Positions 27,107-35,547 of a stretch of DNA of 64,000 nucleotides are shown in pieces. The first letter of the stretch is position 1; each line of letters begins with the position of its first letter. The stretch comes from Streptomyces sp. GESEQ-4. GTDB lineage: Bacteria > Actinomycetota > Actinomycetes > Streptomycetales > Streptomycetaceae. Below the pieces are notes generated by a model. The model was given only the letters and a program-made list of their open reading frames with translations. It was not told the origin of the DNA and made no database searches. Location of the stretch: positions 62,001 through 126,000 of the forward strand of contig NZ_JAFFSU010000012.1 in NCBI RefSeq assembly GCF_017948455.1, given 5' to 3'. The position numbers and the translations under genes are program-made.

Positions 27107-27395
27107 CGCTCACTCCTCGTACGGTTCGGCTGTCCGTACGAGCAACCGCCCAGCCCTCCCCACGGTCACCGAATTCCTCATCCCTTTCAGCAATTCAGCC
27201 GGACCACACCGGGCGAACCATACGATCAATCGATTCGCCGATCACATTCCAATCCCTCCACGGCGCCTTGCGCATTGCATTCTTCACTCCCGCGACTTTC
27301 ATACGTATGGAGCAACGCGTCGCTTTTACGGAGGCCATGGACTGCTATGTTCTCCAACCGTCGGATCAGAGGTAACTTTTCAAGCGAGGTGAATC

Positions 27396-27782
27396 ATGAA
27401 GAAGGCAGTTTTCACCACAGCGGCGTTGGCCATCGGTGCGGGTCTTGTGGGCGGCTCCGCCGCCGCGGCATCTGCCGCCGGAGGTTCGGGTACGACCCCG
27501 GCTCCGCTCGGTCTCATGTCCCCGACCAAGGTGTCTCCGGCTGTCGTGCCGGCGGCCGACACCGTGACGCAGTTGGTCCGTGAGGGCGGGATCGGAAAGG
27601 GCAGCGCGTTCGACAAGAACAACTCGGGCGGAATGTCCGGCATTTATCTGGACGGAATGGACCCGGACGCCGCCAAGAAGCCCACGATTCCAGTGAAGAA
27701 CCCGGCCGGAAAGGGTTCCGTGCAGGTCCGCCCGCTGCAGGCGCCGACCGCGGCCGGGCTCGGCACCATGCTGAGCAAGTGA
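27396..27782 (+). CDS. small secreted protein of unknown function
   Basis: A 128-residue protein with a strong signal peptide (MKKAVFTTAALAIGAGLVGG, cleavage near ASAAG). The mature part is rich in Pro, Gly and Ala, has no Cys, and contains LVREGGIGKGSAFDKNNSGG and IYLDGMDPDAAKK. A GAGGTGA site precedes the ATG. No family was recognised. It opens a run of secreted-protein genes up to 29834. Confidence 0.7.
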   Translation: MKKAVFTTAALAIGAGLVGGSAAAASAAGGSGTTPAPLGLMSPTKVSPAVVPAADTVTQLVREGGIGKGSAFDKNNSGGMSGIYLDGMDPDAAKKPTIPVKNPAGKGSVQVRPLQAPTAAGLGTMLSK

Positions 27783-28107
27783 AGGCGTGCGAGTTCTGAG
27801 ACTCTGATCCGGTTCTCGGCAGCCGGAGCCCGACAGCAGGCCCACCTCCGCATACGGCGGGCCCCGAGCCCACTGGCACCCGCGAATCATCTGTCCGGCC
27901 CACCGGCCCTCACCCTGCCGGTGGGCCGGACGCACGTCGGCTTCCATGCATTTCCTGGAACACCGCGCGGATTCCACGCTGCCCGTGGTTGCGCCATCCG
28001 ATGGAATCTGCCCGCGTTTGAATGTTCCCACCGTGACTTATGCACAGTTATATGGGTTTCCTGGTACGTAAGCGTGCGCAACCGTGAATTCAGGGAAGGA
28101 AATCACG

Positions 28108-28434
28108 TTGTCCAAGAAGTTCGCGGTCATCACGGCCCTCGCCCTCAGCACCGTTGTCGGCAGCGCCGGCATTGCCGCCGCTGACGGTGGCGGCAACAAC
28201 ACCACCGTCAAGGGCGGTGGCGGCTTCTCGACGTCCCCGGTCGTCGTGAACGCGCCTCAGCAAGGCGTTCTCGTCGTCAACGGCACGGTCGTCGACGGCC
28301 GCTGCATTGCCCCGTGGTCCAACGGAGCCGTCCTCGGCGGCGTCGTCCCACCGAACTCGCACTACGCCGCCTGCAACACGGCGCCGGTCGACCAGTCGCA
28401 GAACGCCCCCTACAAGGGCGGCCTGCTGTTCTGA
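28108..28434 (+). CDS. small secreted protein, tandem paralogue A
   Basis: A 108-residue exported protein, first of three tandem copies. The TTG at 28108 is chosen because GGGAAGGAAA lies just ahead and a signal peptide begins there (SKKFAVITALALS, cleavage after AAA); a GTG at 28084 would add 8 polar residues. The mature part has VVVNAPQQGVLVVNG, GRCIAPWSNGAVLGG, PNSHYAACNTAP and ends QSQNAPYKGGLLF. Two conserved Cys could form a disulfide. Function unknown. Confidence 0.75.
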   Translation: MSKKFAVITALALSTVVGSAGIAAADGGGNNTTVKGGGGFSTSPVVVNAPQQGVLVVNGTVVDGRCIAPWSNGAVLGGVVPPNSHYAACNTAPVDQSQNAPYKGGLLF

Positions 28435-28437
28435 CCC

Positions 28438-28462
28438 CTGCTCCGAGCAATTCAGAGCAGGT
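28438..28462 (+). terminator. hairpin after paralogue A
   Basis: CCTGCTC and GAGCAGG arms of 7 bp flank an 11-base loop, 4 bases after the stop. There is no T-tract. A longer version follows paralogue B, so it may act as an attenuator or mRNA stabiliser. Confidence 0.5.
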
Positions 28463-28492
28463 AAACCCACGCAGCCCGGAAAGGCGCAACTC

Positions 28493-28810
28493 ATGCGTAA
28501 CAAGGTTACGGCCATTTCCGCCCTCGCGGCAGGCATCGTCCTCGCGGCCGGCGGCACCGCCGCGGCCTGCAACTGTACGGAGGTCGAAGGTGGTGACGGC
28601 TTCTCGACGTCCCCGGTCGTCGTGAACGCCCCTCAGCAAGGCGTTGCCGTCGTCAACGGCACCGTCGTCGACCTCCGCTGCGTCGCCCCGTGGTCGAACG
28701 GGGCCGTCCTCGGCGGCGTTGTCGCACCGAACTCGCACTACGCCGCCTGCAACACGGCCCCGATCGACCAGTCGCAGAACGCCCCCTACAAGGGCGGCCT
28801 GCTGTTCTGA
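28493..28810 (+). CDS. small secreted protein, tandem paralogue B
   Basis: A 105-residue copy of the same family with its own signal peptide (NKVTAISALAAGIVLAAGG). From GGDGFS onward it matches A and C almost residue for residue. Unlike them, its mature N-terminus reads ACNCTEVEGG, adding two Cys at the expected cleavage site. The context TAAAC is not a canonical lipobox. The 60-odd bases before its ATG are nearly identical to those before copy C, showing a recent duplication that included the spacer. Confidence 0.75.
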   Translation: MRNKVTAISALAAGIVLAAGGTAAACNCTEVEGGDGFSTSPVVVNAPQQGVAVVNGTVVDLRCVAPWSNGAVLGGVVAPNSHYAACNTAPIDQSQNAPYKGGLLF

Positions 28811-28812
28811 CC

Positions 28813-28841
28813 CCTGCTCCGAGCCATTCGGAGCAGGTAAA
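28813..28841 (+). terminator. hairpin after paralogue B
   Basis: CCTGCTCCGA and TCGGAGCAGG form a perfect 10-bp stem around GCCAT. It is the counterpart of the hairpin after A, with compensating changes that lengthen the stem. There is no T-tract. Confidence 0.55.
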
Positions 28842-28868
28842 CCCACGCAGCCCGGAAAGGCGCAACTC

Positions 28869-29189
28869 ATGCGTAAGAAGGTTACGGCCATTTCGGCCCT
28901 CGCGGCAGGCCTCGTCCTCGCGGCCGGCGGCACCGCCGCGGCCGACGGCGACACCACCACGGTCAAGGGTGGTGACGGCTTCTCGTCGGCCCCGGTCGTC
29001 GTGAACGAGCCTCAGCAGGGTATTGCCGTCGTGAACGGTGCCCTCATCGACGGCCGATGCATCGCCCCGTGGTCCAACGGAGCCGTCCTCGGTGGCGTCG
29101 CGGCGCCGAACTCGCACTACGCCGCCTGCAACACGGCGCCGGTCAACCAGTCGCAGAACGCCCCCTACTTCGGCGGCTTCCTGTTCTGA
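28869..29189 (+). CDS. small secreted protein, tandem paralogue C
   Basis: A 106-residue third copy, signal peptide MRKKVTAISALAAGLVL, mature start near ADGDTTTVKGG. It keeps both Cys (GRCIAPW, AACNTAP) and the QSQNAPYFGGFLF end, with Phe replacing Lys/Leu of the other copies. The family was not recognised; the high Asn/Gly/Val content and aromatic C-terminus would suit a surface or aggregating protein, but this is only a guess. A strong terminator follows. Confidence 0.75.
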   Translation: MRKKVTAISALAAGLVLAAGGTAAADGDTTTVKGGDGFSSAPVVVNEPQQGIAVVNGALIDGRCIAPWSNGAVLGGVAAPNSHYAACNTAPVNQSQNAPYFGGFLF

Positions 29190-29203
29190 GCAGTACTTCA
29201 CAC

Positions 29204-29248
29204 CCGAGTGCGGTCCGCCGGAAATCCGGTGGACCGCACTCGGCTTTT
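29204..29248 (+). terminator. strong intrinsic terminator after paralogue C
   Basis: A perfect 13-bp stem (29204-29216 with 29231-29243) encloses a smaller CCGG/CCGG hairpin and is followed by CTTTT. It ends the secreted-protein cluster. Confidence 0.85.
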
Positions 29249-29297
29249 ATGACGATGGTGAGTTACGGCGAGGGCGAGTGCCGCATCAAGCCCAAGC

Positions 29298-29339
29298 CCG
29301 TGGGCCCTGTCTGCGTCAGTACACAGACAGGGCCCACGG
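29298..29339. terminator. perfect 16-bp hairpin between convergent genes
   Basis: The arms 29298-29313 and 29324-29339 are exact reverse complements around a 10-base loop. There is no T-run on either side. It lies in the 312-base gene-free interval 29190-29501 and could stop transcription from both directions. Confidence 0.6.
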
Positions 29340-29455
29340 TCACGAGAGAACGCCAACAAGGAGGAAAGGGCGCCCATTCACCAGGTGCAACGGAGTTGTG
29401 CCGCCCGCGGTCACCCTGAATCGTCCGTTTGGCCCAACCCCCATACATGCCGAAG

Positions 29456-29484
29456 GGCCGACTCCGGGAAGTGCGGAGCCGGCC
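29456..29484 (-). terminator. hairpin downstream of the 29502 gene
   Basis: An 11-bp stem with one G-T pair (GGCCGACTCCG with CGGAGCCGGCC) and a 7-base loop, 18 bases beyond the stop of the minus-strand gene. T-tract absent. Confidence 0.55.
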
Positions 29485-29501
29485 CGGCGCGGGATGAACG
29501 G

Positions 29502-29834
29502 CTACTTGGTGGCCGGCTTGGCCGCCGTCTTGCCGACCGGAAGGCCGTTGAGCAGCTTGCCGTCGAGCGGGTTGGGCAGGGTGCCGCCGAAGACGGGGGT
29601 CTTCACCATGCCCGACTCCTGCACGCCCTGCTTCACGCCCTCTGCCGTGCGCTTCACCTTGCCGCCCACCATGCCCGTCGGCGCCTTGGCGGCGTCGGGG
29701 AGACTGCGGGCGACCGTCTTCCCGTTGTCGACCAGGCCGTTCCCCGGCTTGTCCGCCGCGACCGCGGGCGCAGTGACGCCGGCGAGGGCGAGGGAGCCGA
29801 CCACTACGGCAACAGCCTTCAGGTTCTTCATCAT
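29502..29834 (-). CDS. small secreted protein of unknown function
   Basis: A 110-residue protein with a signal peptide (NLKAVAVVVGSLALAGV, cleavage near AVAAD). The mature part is basic and Gly/Pro/Lys-rich, without Cys: NGLVDNGKTVARSLPD, GGTLPNPLDGKLLNGLPVGK. It resembles the many small exported proteins of Streptomyces but no family is recognised. A GAAAGG site precedes the ATG. It is divergent from the exopolysaccharide locus; the 218-base gap holds no clear promoter. Confidence 0.65.
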   Translation of the reverse strand: MMKNLKAVAVVVGSLALAGVTAPAVAADKPGNGLVDNGKTVARSLPDAAKAPTGMVGGKVKRTAEGVKQGVQESGMVKTPVFGGTLPNPLDGKLLNGLPVGKTAAKPATK

Positions 29835-30052
29835 GCGCCTTTCTTGGCAAATCTTCTCGGTTCTCCTGGGCTAACGAGAGCGGACCTTCCGGGAAACCCC
29901 GCGGCCGACAAGTCCCGCGAACTCATACGAGAAGACCCCCTGCCGATCGGGTGGTCCGTGCGAGGAAACATATGGATAAGCGACTCATGTCGCTCATCCC
30001 ATGATCAAAATAAGCCGATTGAAACTCTTTCTTCGGAAGGGCAGCCTCGGTC

Positions 30053-31237
30053 ATGCGTATTTCCCCGGGTCCCGTCCCGTGTCGTGCGACGCCGTCCGTG
30101 GTGTATGCGCCACACATCCTGCATGTGACTCAGCCCGTCGAGGGCGACATCGCGCGGGCCGTGACGGACCTGGTGGCGGCGCAGCTCGCCGCGGGGCTGC
30201 GGGTGACCGTGGCGTGCCCGGAGGGCGGGACGCTGGCGGAGGGGCTGCGCGCGCTGGACTGCACGGTGCTGCGCTGGGACGCGACCCGCTCGCCGGGGCA
30301 CCGGCTCCCGGACGAGGTACGGCGGTTGACGCTGCTGTTGCGCGAGGTGCGGCCGGATCTGGTGCACGCGCACAGTGTGAAGGCGGGGGTCGCGGCGCGG
30401 CTCGCGGTGCACGGCCGTATGCCGACGGTCTTTCAGCCGCACGCCTGGTCGTTCGCGGGGGCGGACGGAGTCGTCGCCCAACTGGCGGTGGGCTGGGAGC
30501 GGTTCGGGGCGCGATGGGCTACGCGTGTGCTGTGTGTCAGCGAGGCTGAGCGGCGGGCCGGGGAGCGGTACGGCATCACCGCGCGATGGCGGGTGATCCC
30601 CACCGGTGTCGACACCGACCGGTTCCGGCCGGAGGGAGAGCGGGCTCGGTCAGGGGAGGGTCCGGTCGTCGTGTGCGTGGGGCGGCTGTGCCGGCAGAAG
30701 GGGCAGGACGTGCTTCTGCAGGCGTGGCCCGAGGTGGTGCGACAGGTGCCCGGCGCACGGCTGGTGCTGGTCGGCGACGGTCCGGACGCGCGGCGGCTGC
30801 GTGCCGATGCGCCCGCGTCGGTGGAGTTCGCCGGCGCGACCGACGACACCGCCGCCTGGTACCGGGCCGCCGATGTCGTAGTCCTGCCGTCACGCTTGCC
30901 GGGCATCGGGCTCGCCCCGCTGGAGGCCATGGCGTGTGCCAGGCCGGTCGTCGTCACGAACGTGGACGGAGCGCGCGAGAGTCTTCCGCCCGGCCATCTG
31001 CCGTCCTGCCTGGTGCCGCCGGAGGACCCTGACTCGCTGGCCCGGGCCGTGACGGCGCTGTTGCGGGACGAGCCGCTGCGCACCGCGCTGGGCGCACAGG
31101 CCCGCGCGCATGTGCTCGTCGCCCACGACCTGCGGCATGCCACGGATGCGGTGATCGATGTGTACCGGGAGCTGCTCGGCATGGTCTCCACGTCGTGCGT
31201 CGTACCGAGTCAGAGCAGGGAGTCCGTCACCTCTTGA
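30053..31237 (+). CDS. GT4-family glycosyltransferase (exopolysaccharide locus)
   Basis: A 394-residue GT-B fold enzyme. The N-terminal domain reads HILHVTQPVEGDIARAV and DLVHAHSVKAGVAARLA; the C-terminal donor domain has VCVGRLCRQKGQDVLLQAW, VLVGDGPDARRL and the E-x7-E-like GLAPLEAMACARPVV. It transfers a sugar from a nucleotide donor to a growing lipid-linked glycan in the cytoplasm. It is the first gene of the polysaccharide locus; GAAGGG lies 10 bases before the ATG. Confidence 0.88.
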   Translation: MRISPGPVPCRATPSVVYAPHILHVTQPVEGDIARAVTDLVAAQLAAGLRVTVACPEGGTLAEGLRALDCTVLRWDATRSPGHRLPDEVRRLTLLLREVRPDLVHAHSVKAGVAARLAVHGRMPTVFQPHAWSFAGADGVVAQLAVGWERFGARWATRVLCVSEAERRAGERYGITARWRVIPTGVDTDRFRPEGERARSGEGPVVVCVGRLCRQKGQDVLLQAWPEVVRQVPGARLVLVGDGPDARRLRADAPASVEFAGATDDTAAWYRAADVVVLPSRLPGIGLAPLEAMACARPVVVTNVDGARESLPPGHLPSCLVPPEDPDSLARAVTALLRDEPLRTALGAQARAHVLVAHDLRHATDAVIDVYRELLGMVSTSCVVPSQSRESVTS

Positions 31238-31287
31238 CCGCGCGCCCGTCATCCACAGCCCGTCATCCACAAAGGAGCTCCGGCCTG

Positions 31288-32403
31288 ATGAAGAGGGCGA
31301 GCCGTGTCGCGGCGCTGACGATGGCCGGAATGGTGTCCTTGGCGTGTCACGTCGATGCGACGGCGCCACACGGGAGGAGCGTTCCCGAAGGCGTGGGTGT
31401 CGTCCAGGACGGTCTCACTCCGTCAGGCGCCCAGCCCGGTAAGGCGGTCGCCGCTACGGTGAGGCTGCGGGCGTCCGAATGCGTCACTGTCCGGAGAGTG
31501 GGCGTGGCCGTACGGGACGGGCTGGAGAAGCCGCTCGATTATCCCGGTGCGGCCATGAACGCGCGGATCTGCCCCGGCGGTTTCACCTTCACCACCAAGC
31601 CCCGCACCTTCCGCGCGGGCACGTACACCCAGTACGCCTATTACGACGACGAGACCGGCCACCATCCGCTCGCGAAGGGCAAGTTGCGGGTCGTCTCCAA
31701 GGGGCGGAGCGTGGATCCGTCCGCGGGGCGAAAGCTCGTCTGGGCGGAAGAATTCGACTCGCCCTTCGTGTGGGGTCGCCGCTGGACCCGCGATGCCAGC
31801 TCGGCCTATGAATACGGGACCCACAATCCGAGGTACTTCAAGCTCGACTGGCTGAATCCCCGCAACGTGCGTATCACCGGCGGAAAGGCGGTCTTCACCG
31901 CTCGGCCCGGTCGGCAGACCCTGGAGAACGGACTGCGGGCCTGGGAGACGGGGCTGATCACGACGGAGCGTTCCCGGGAGGGGTTCCGGCTGCGGCCCGG
32001 CCACTACATCGAGGTCCGGGTGAAGCTGCCCACCGCGGTCGGGGCGTGGCCGTCGGTGTGGACCTGGATCGGTGACGGCCACGAAATCGACGTACTCGAA
32101 TACCATCCGGACGCCCCGGACCTGCTGGAAATGGTGAACCATGTCCGGGAAGCGGCCAATTACCACGTCATCAGGCCCCTGGGCAGAGGGAATTGGGTGC
32201 GGGTCGGGGTGCTGCTGGGCACGCGTTCCGCCGACTGGTACGTCGACGGTTCTCTGGTCTTCCAGGACGGACGCGGAGTGGATCCGAAATGGTCCGCCTA
32301 TCTGAACGTCAATCTCTCGATTTCCTCGGGCACGCACCACCCCGTTCCGCAGACGAAGGACCCCATCACCTTCAGCGCCGACTATGTGCGCGTATTCCGA
32401 TGA
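31288..32403 (+). CDS. GH16-like exported glycan hydrolase
   Basis: A 371-residue exported protein. An N-terminal hydrophobic signal ends SLACH, a Cys position like a lipoprotein but with Ser at -3, so lipidation is uncertain. About 100 residues of beta-rich sequence precede a GH16-type domain (LVWAEEFDSPF, VKLPTAVGAWPSVWTW, GHEIDVLEYHP with the ExDxxE catalytic motif, ADWYVDGSLVF). AAGGAG precedes the ATG at 31288. Inside an exopolysaccharide locus it probably trims or releases the polymer, as known for EPS lyases and glycanases. Confidence 0.85.
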   Translation: MKRASRVAALTMAGMVSLACHVDATAPHGRSVPEGVGVVQDGLTPSGAQPGKAVAATVRLRASECVTVRRVGVAVRDGLEKPLDYPGAAMNARICPGGFTFTTKPRTFRAGTYTQYAYYDDETGHHPLAKGKLRVVSKGRSVDPSAGRKLVWAEEFDSPFVWGRRWTRDASSAYEYGTHNPRYFKLDWLNPRNVRITGGKAVFTARPGRQTLENGLRAWETGLITTERSREGFRLRPGHYIEVRVKLPTAVGAWPSVWTWIGDGHEIDVLEYHPDAPDLLEMVNHVREAANYHVIRPLGRGNWVRVGVLLGTRSADWYVDGSLVFQDGRGVDPKWSAYLNVNLSISSGTHHPVPQTKDPITFSADYVRVFR

Positions 32404-32515
32404 GGCCGGTGCTCCATTCGAGGTGTCGGGTGCGCCCGTTCCGACACTGTTGACGAGTTCTCAGATAAATACAGGTGCTGGTTCACAATCCCCCATGCAG
32501 GGAGACCGACCCCAC

Positions 32516-33859
32516 ATGACTACAGCCGCGTCACCGTGGGCGCTGCCCCTGCCCCTCCCCCTGCCGGCGCTGCGCCGGGCCGCTCCCGTTCTGCCCGTCG
32601 TGGCGCTGATCGCGCTGATCGGGTTGCCGCCCATGTCGTACGGGGTCACTCCGGCCGACGCCGCCTCCGGGCTGGTGGTGCTCTGGGCGGCCGTACACAC
32701 CGCGCGTCAGGCCCGGCGTCCGCTGACGCGCACGGCCGCCGTGGTCCTCGGGCTTCCGGTGATCGGCTTCGCGGTCGCCGCGACGGTCACGCCCAGCGCG
32801 GGTGAGGGACTCATGGGGCTGGCCCGCAGCGTCCAGGTGTTCGTGCTCGTCCCGGTCGCGGTGCTGCTGTTGGTGCGCGACCGCCGTGATCTGCGGCTGG
32901 TGGCCTGGGCGGTGATCGGTCTCGCGGTGTGGCAGGGCTCGGTCGGGGTGCGCCAGTATCTGACCGGTACGGGGGCCTCGTACGACGGGGAATTCGTGCG
33001 GGCGGTGGGCACGTTCGGGCCGACCGAAGTGATGGGGATGGCGACGGTGGTCGCGTCCGGGATCGTGGCCGCCACGGGTCTGGCGCTCGAGGCTCGGGCG
33101 CGGCGGCAGCGGGTCTTGGCCACGGTGTGCGCGTTGGCGCTGCTCGTTCCTCTCCTCCTGTCCTTCAGCCGGGGTGCCTGGATCGCCACGGCCGTGGCCT
33201 GCGGGGCACAGTTGCTGCTGGCCGGGGTGCGGCGGGCGGTGAAGGTGTTCGCGGCGGCGGTCGCCGCGGGGGTGGTGCTGGTCGGCGGGTTCGGCGTGGG
33301 TACGTCGATGCTGCAGGAGCGGCTGGACAGCATCACGCAGGTCGCCGCCGCTCCGGACCAGTCGGTCCTGGACCGGTACGCGCTGTGGTCGGCCGCGCTG
33401 GGCATGTGGAGGGACCAGCCGGTGACCGGTGTCGGGTTGAAGGCCTTCCCCGAATACCGGGACGGCCACGCGCCGCTCGCTCTGGAGTCGGCGGCCGACA
33501 CGGACGGCGCCGGCCACGACTTCTACCGCCAGCCCTTCTTCTCGCCGCACAACATGTACCTGACGGTCCTGAGCGAGCAGGGCCTGGTGGGTGTGGTGAC
33601 GGTGGCGGGCAGCTGGCTGGCCCTGCTGGTGTGCGGGCTGCGCCGGCTGCTGCGTACCCGTGCGGGACGGCATGACCGGGACTGCGCGCTCATCTGCTGC
33701 GGCCTGCTCCTGTGGCAGCTCGTGGACTTCACCTACGCCGACATCGGCGGAGGCTCCGCCACCCTGGTGGCCCTGGACTTCGGGCTCGCGGCCTGGTGGG
33801 CGCTGGGCGGCGGCGCGGCACCGGCCACGACCGCGGCGTCGGAAAAGGGCCCGCGATGA
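32516..33859 (+). CDS. O-antigen ligase/Wzy-type polymerase-like membrane protein
   Basis: A 447-residue polytopic protein with about 10-12 membrane segments and the O-antigen-ligase family motif SFSRGAWIA near 220, followed by a large extracytoplasmic loop (DRYALWSAALGMWRDQPVTGVG, FFSPHNMYLTVLSEQGLVG). Such proteins polymerise or ligate lipid-linked repeat units outside the membrane. The ATG at 32516 is preceded by GGGAG; an ATG at 32495 is possible. Its stop overlaps the flippase gene by ATGA. Confidence 0.85.
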   Translation: MTTAASPWALPLPLPLPALRRAAPVLPVVALIALIGLPPMSYGVTPADAASGLVVLWAAVHTARQARRPLTRTAAVVLGLPVIGFAVAATVTPSAGEGLMGLARSVQVFVLVPVAVLLLVRDRRDLRLVAWAVIGLAVWQGSVGVRQYLTGTGASYDGEFVRAVGTFGPTEVMGMATVVASGIVAATGLALEARARRQRVLATVCALALLVPLLLSFSRGAWIATAVACGAQLLLAGVRRAVKVFAAAVAAGVVLVGGFGVGTSMLQERLDSITQVAAAPDQSVLDRYALWSAALGMWRDQPVTGVGLKAFPEYRDGHAPLALESAADTDGAGHDFYRQPFFSPHNMYLTVLSEQGLVGVVTVAGSWLALLVCGLRRLLRTRAGRHDRDCALICCGLLLWQLVDFTYADIGGGSATLVALDFGLAAWWALGGGAAPATTAASEKGPR

Positions 33860-35547
33860 GGCCCACGCCGGCCGGTTCCGTTCCGGCCGGCCTTCCCGAT
33901 GGCGAGCAGGACCACGCCCCGGCGCGAGGCCGGGCCACCGCACGTGCCGCGGACACCGCGCCCGCGTCGGCTCCCTCGGGGCGCTTCCTCGCGAAGGCGA
34001 CCCTGCTCACCACCGTGCTGTCCATGCTCGGTTCGCTGCTCGGGCTGGCCAGGGACCAGTCGCTGGCGCACTTCTTCGGAGCGAGCGGCGAGACCGACGC
34101 GCTGTTGGTGGCCTGGACCCTGCCGGAGCTGGCGGGGTCGTTGCTGATCGAGGACGGGATGGTGATCGTGCTGGTCCCGGCGTTCAGCGTGGCGCTGGCC
34201 CAGCGGGCGCGGGGCGTCACCTCGCCCGATCCGGTGCGGGCGCTGATCGCCGCGTCGTTGCCGCGGCTGGGCCTCGCCTTCGCCGGTATGGCGGCGCTGT
34301 TCATCGTCGCGGCGCCGCTGCTGGTCTCCGTCCTCGCGCCGGGTCTGCCCGATCCGTCCCTCGCCGTGGACTGCACCCGGCTGACGGCGACGTGCGTGCT
34401 GACCTTCGGGCTGGCCGGGTACTGCAGCGCGGCGCTGCGGGCGCACCGCTCGTACCTCGCACCGGCGACGATCTCCCTCGCGTCCAACTCCGCGATCATC
34501 GTCACGATGTTCGCCCTCGGCGGGCGCTGGGGCGTACGGTCCGCCGCGTTCGGCGTCGCGCTCGGTGGGTGCCTCATGGTCACCGTCCAGGGGATCGCCC
34601 TGTGGCGCAGGATCTCCGACGGGCCCCGGCAGCCCTCGTCCGCGGAGGCCGAGGAGGACGGCCGGCCGCTCACGCTCGCCCTCGTCGGCGCGGTCCTCGT
34701 CTTCGCGCTGTGCCGCCACTCGCAGGTCCTCGTCGAGCGCTATTTCGGGTCCGAGCTGCCCAGCGGTTCCATCTCCCACCTCAACTACGCCCAGAAGGTC
34801 GGGCAGTACCCGATGCTGCTGGCGCTGACGCTGGCGATCGTGACGTATCCCGTGGTGGCGCAGGCCATCGCCCAGGGGGATCTGCGGCGGGCCCGGGATC
34901 GTATCGAGCAGGACCTGGTCCTGGTGGCCTCCATCGCGTTGATGGGCGCCGCCGCGATCGTGGCCTGTGCGCCGCAGATCGTCCAGGTCCTCTTCGAGCG
35001 CGGCGCGTTCACCGCCGAGGACACCGCGGCGACCGCCGGCATCCTGCGCGTGTACACGCTCGGGCTGCTCGGCCAGGCAGTGGTGGGGACGCTGCTGCGG
35101 TCGTACTTCTCGGCGGGGCGCGCCACTTGGTACCCGGCGGGGGCGATGGCCGTGGGCCTGGTCGCCACCGCCGGTATCGACGCATGGAGCGCGAGCCACT
35201 GGGACGCGCGCGGCATCGCCCTCGGCAACGCGGCCGGTATCACTCTCACCGGGCTGATCCTGTTGCACGGGCTGGGCTCGCACAGCGTGCCCGTGCGCGT
35301 TCGCGGACTCGTCGTGGAACTGGCCAAGGCTGCTGTCGCCGCCGCGTGCGCAGCCGGAGCGGGGTTCTTCTGTGCGGGGGCATTCGCCTCGCCCCCGGCC
35401 GCGGTCGTCGCGGGGGGCGTGAGTGTGACCGTCGTCTTCCTGCTGCTGGCGTGGGTCCTCGACGCGGCGGATGCCCGGCACCTGACGCGTGTCGCCGCAC
35501 TCGCCGTCCGACGCTTCCTCACCCGAAAGGCACGCCATGGTCGTTGA
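33856..35547 (+). CDS. MurJ/MviN-type lipid-linked glycan flippase
   Basis: A 563-residue MOP-superfamily membrane protein with about 14 hydrophobic segments after a 50-residue polar tail. Typical motifs: LLTTVLSMLGSLLGLARDQSLAHFFG, ASGETDALLVAW, HLNYAQKVGQYPM, and VLFERGAFTAEDT. It should flip undecaprenyl-linked repeat units across the membrane for the adjacent polymerase. The gene starts at the ATGA overlap with the ligase gene; the longer open frame to 33712 is shadow. It may instead serve in place of Wzx, which is absent from the locus. Confidence 0.87.
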   Translation: MRPTPAGSVPAGLPDGEQDHAPARGRATARAADTAPASAPSGRFLAKATLLTTVLSMLGSLLGLARDQSLAHFFGASGETDALLVAWTLPELAGSLLIEDGMVIVLVPAFSVALAQRARGVTSPDPVRALIAASLPRLGLAFAGMAALFIVAAPLLVSVLAPGLPDPSLAVDCTRLTATCVLTFGLAGYCSAALRAHRSYLAPATISLASNSAIIVTMFALGGRWGVRSAAFGVALGGCLMVTVQGIALWRRISDGPRQPSSAEAEEDGRPLTLALVGAVLVFALCRHSQVLVERYFGSELPSGSISHLNYAQKVGQYPMLLALTLAIVTYPVVAQAIAQGDLRRARDRIEQDLVLVASIALMGAAAIVACAPQIVQVLFERGAFTAEDTAATAGILRVYTLGLLGQAVVGTLLRSYFSAGRATWYPAGAMAVGLVATAGIDAWSASHWDARGIALGNAAGITLTGLILLHGLGSHSVPVRVRGLVVELAKAAVAAACAAGAGFFCAGAFASPPAAVVAGGVSVTVVFLLLAWVLDAADARHLTRVAALAVRRFLTRKARHGR

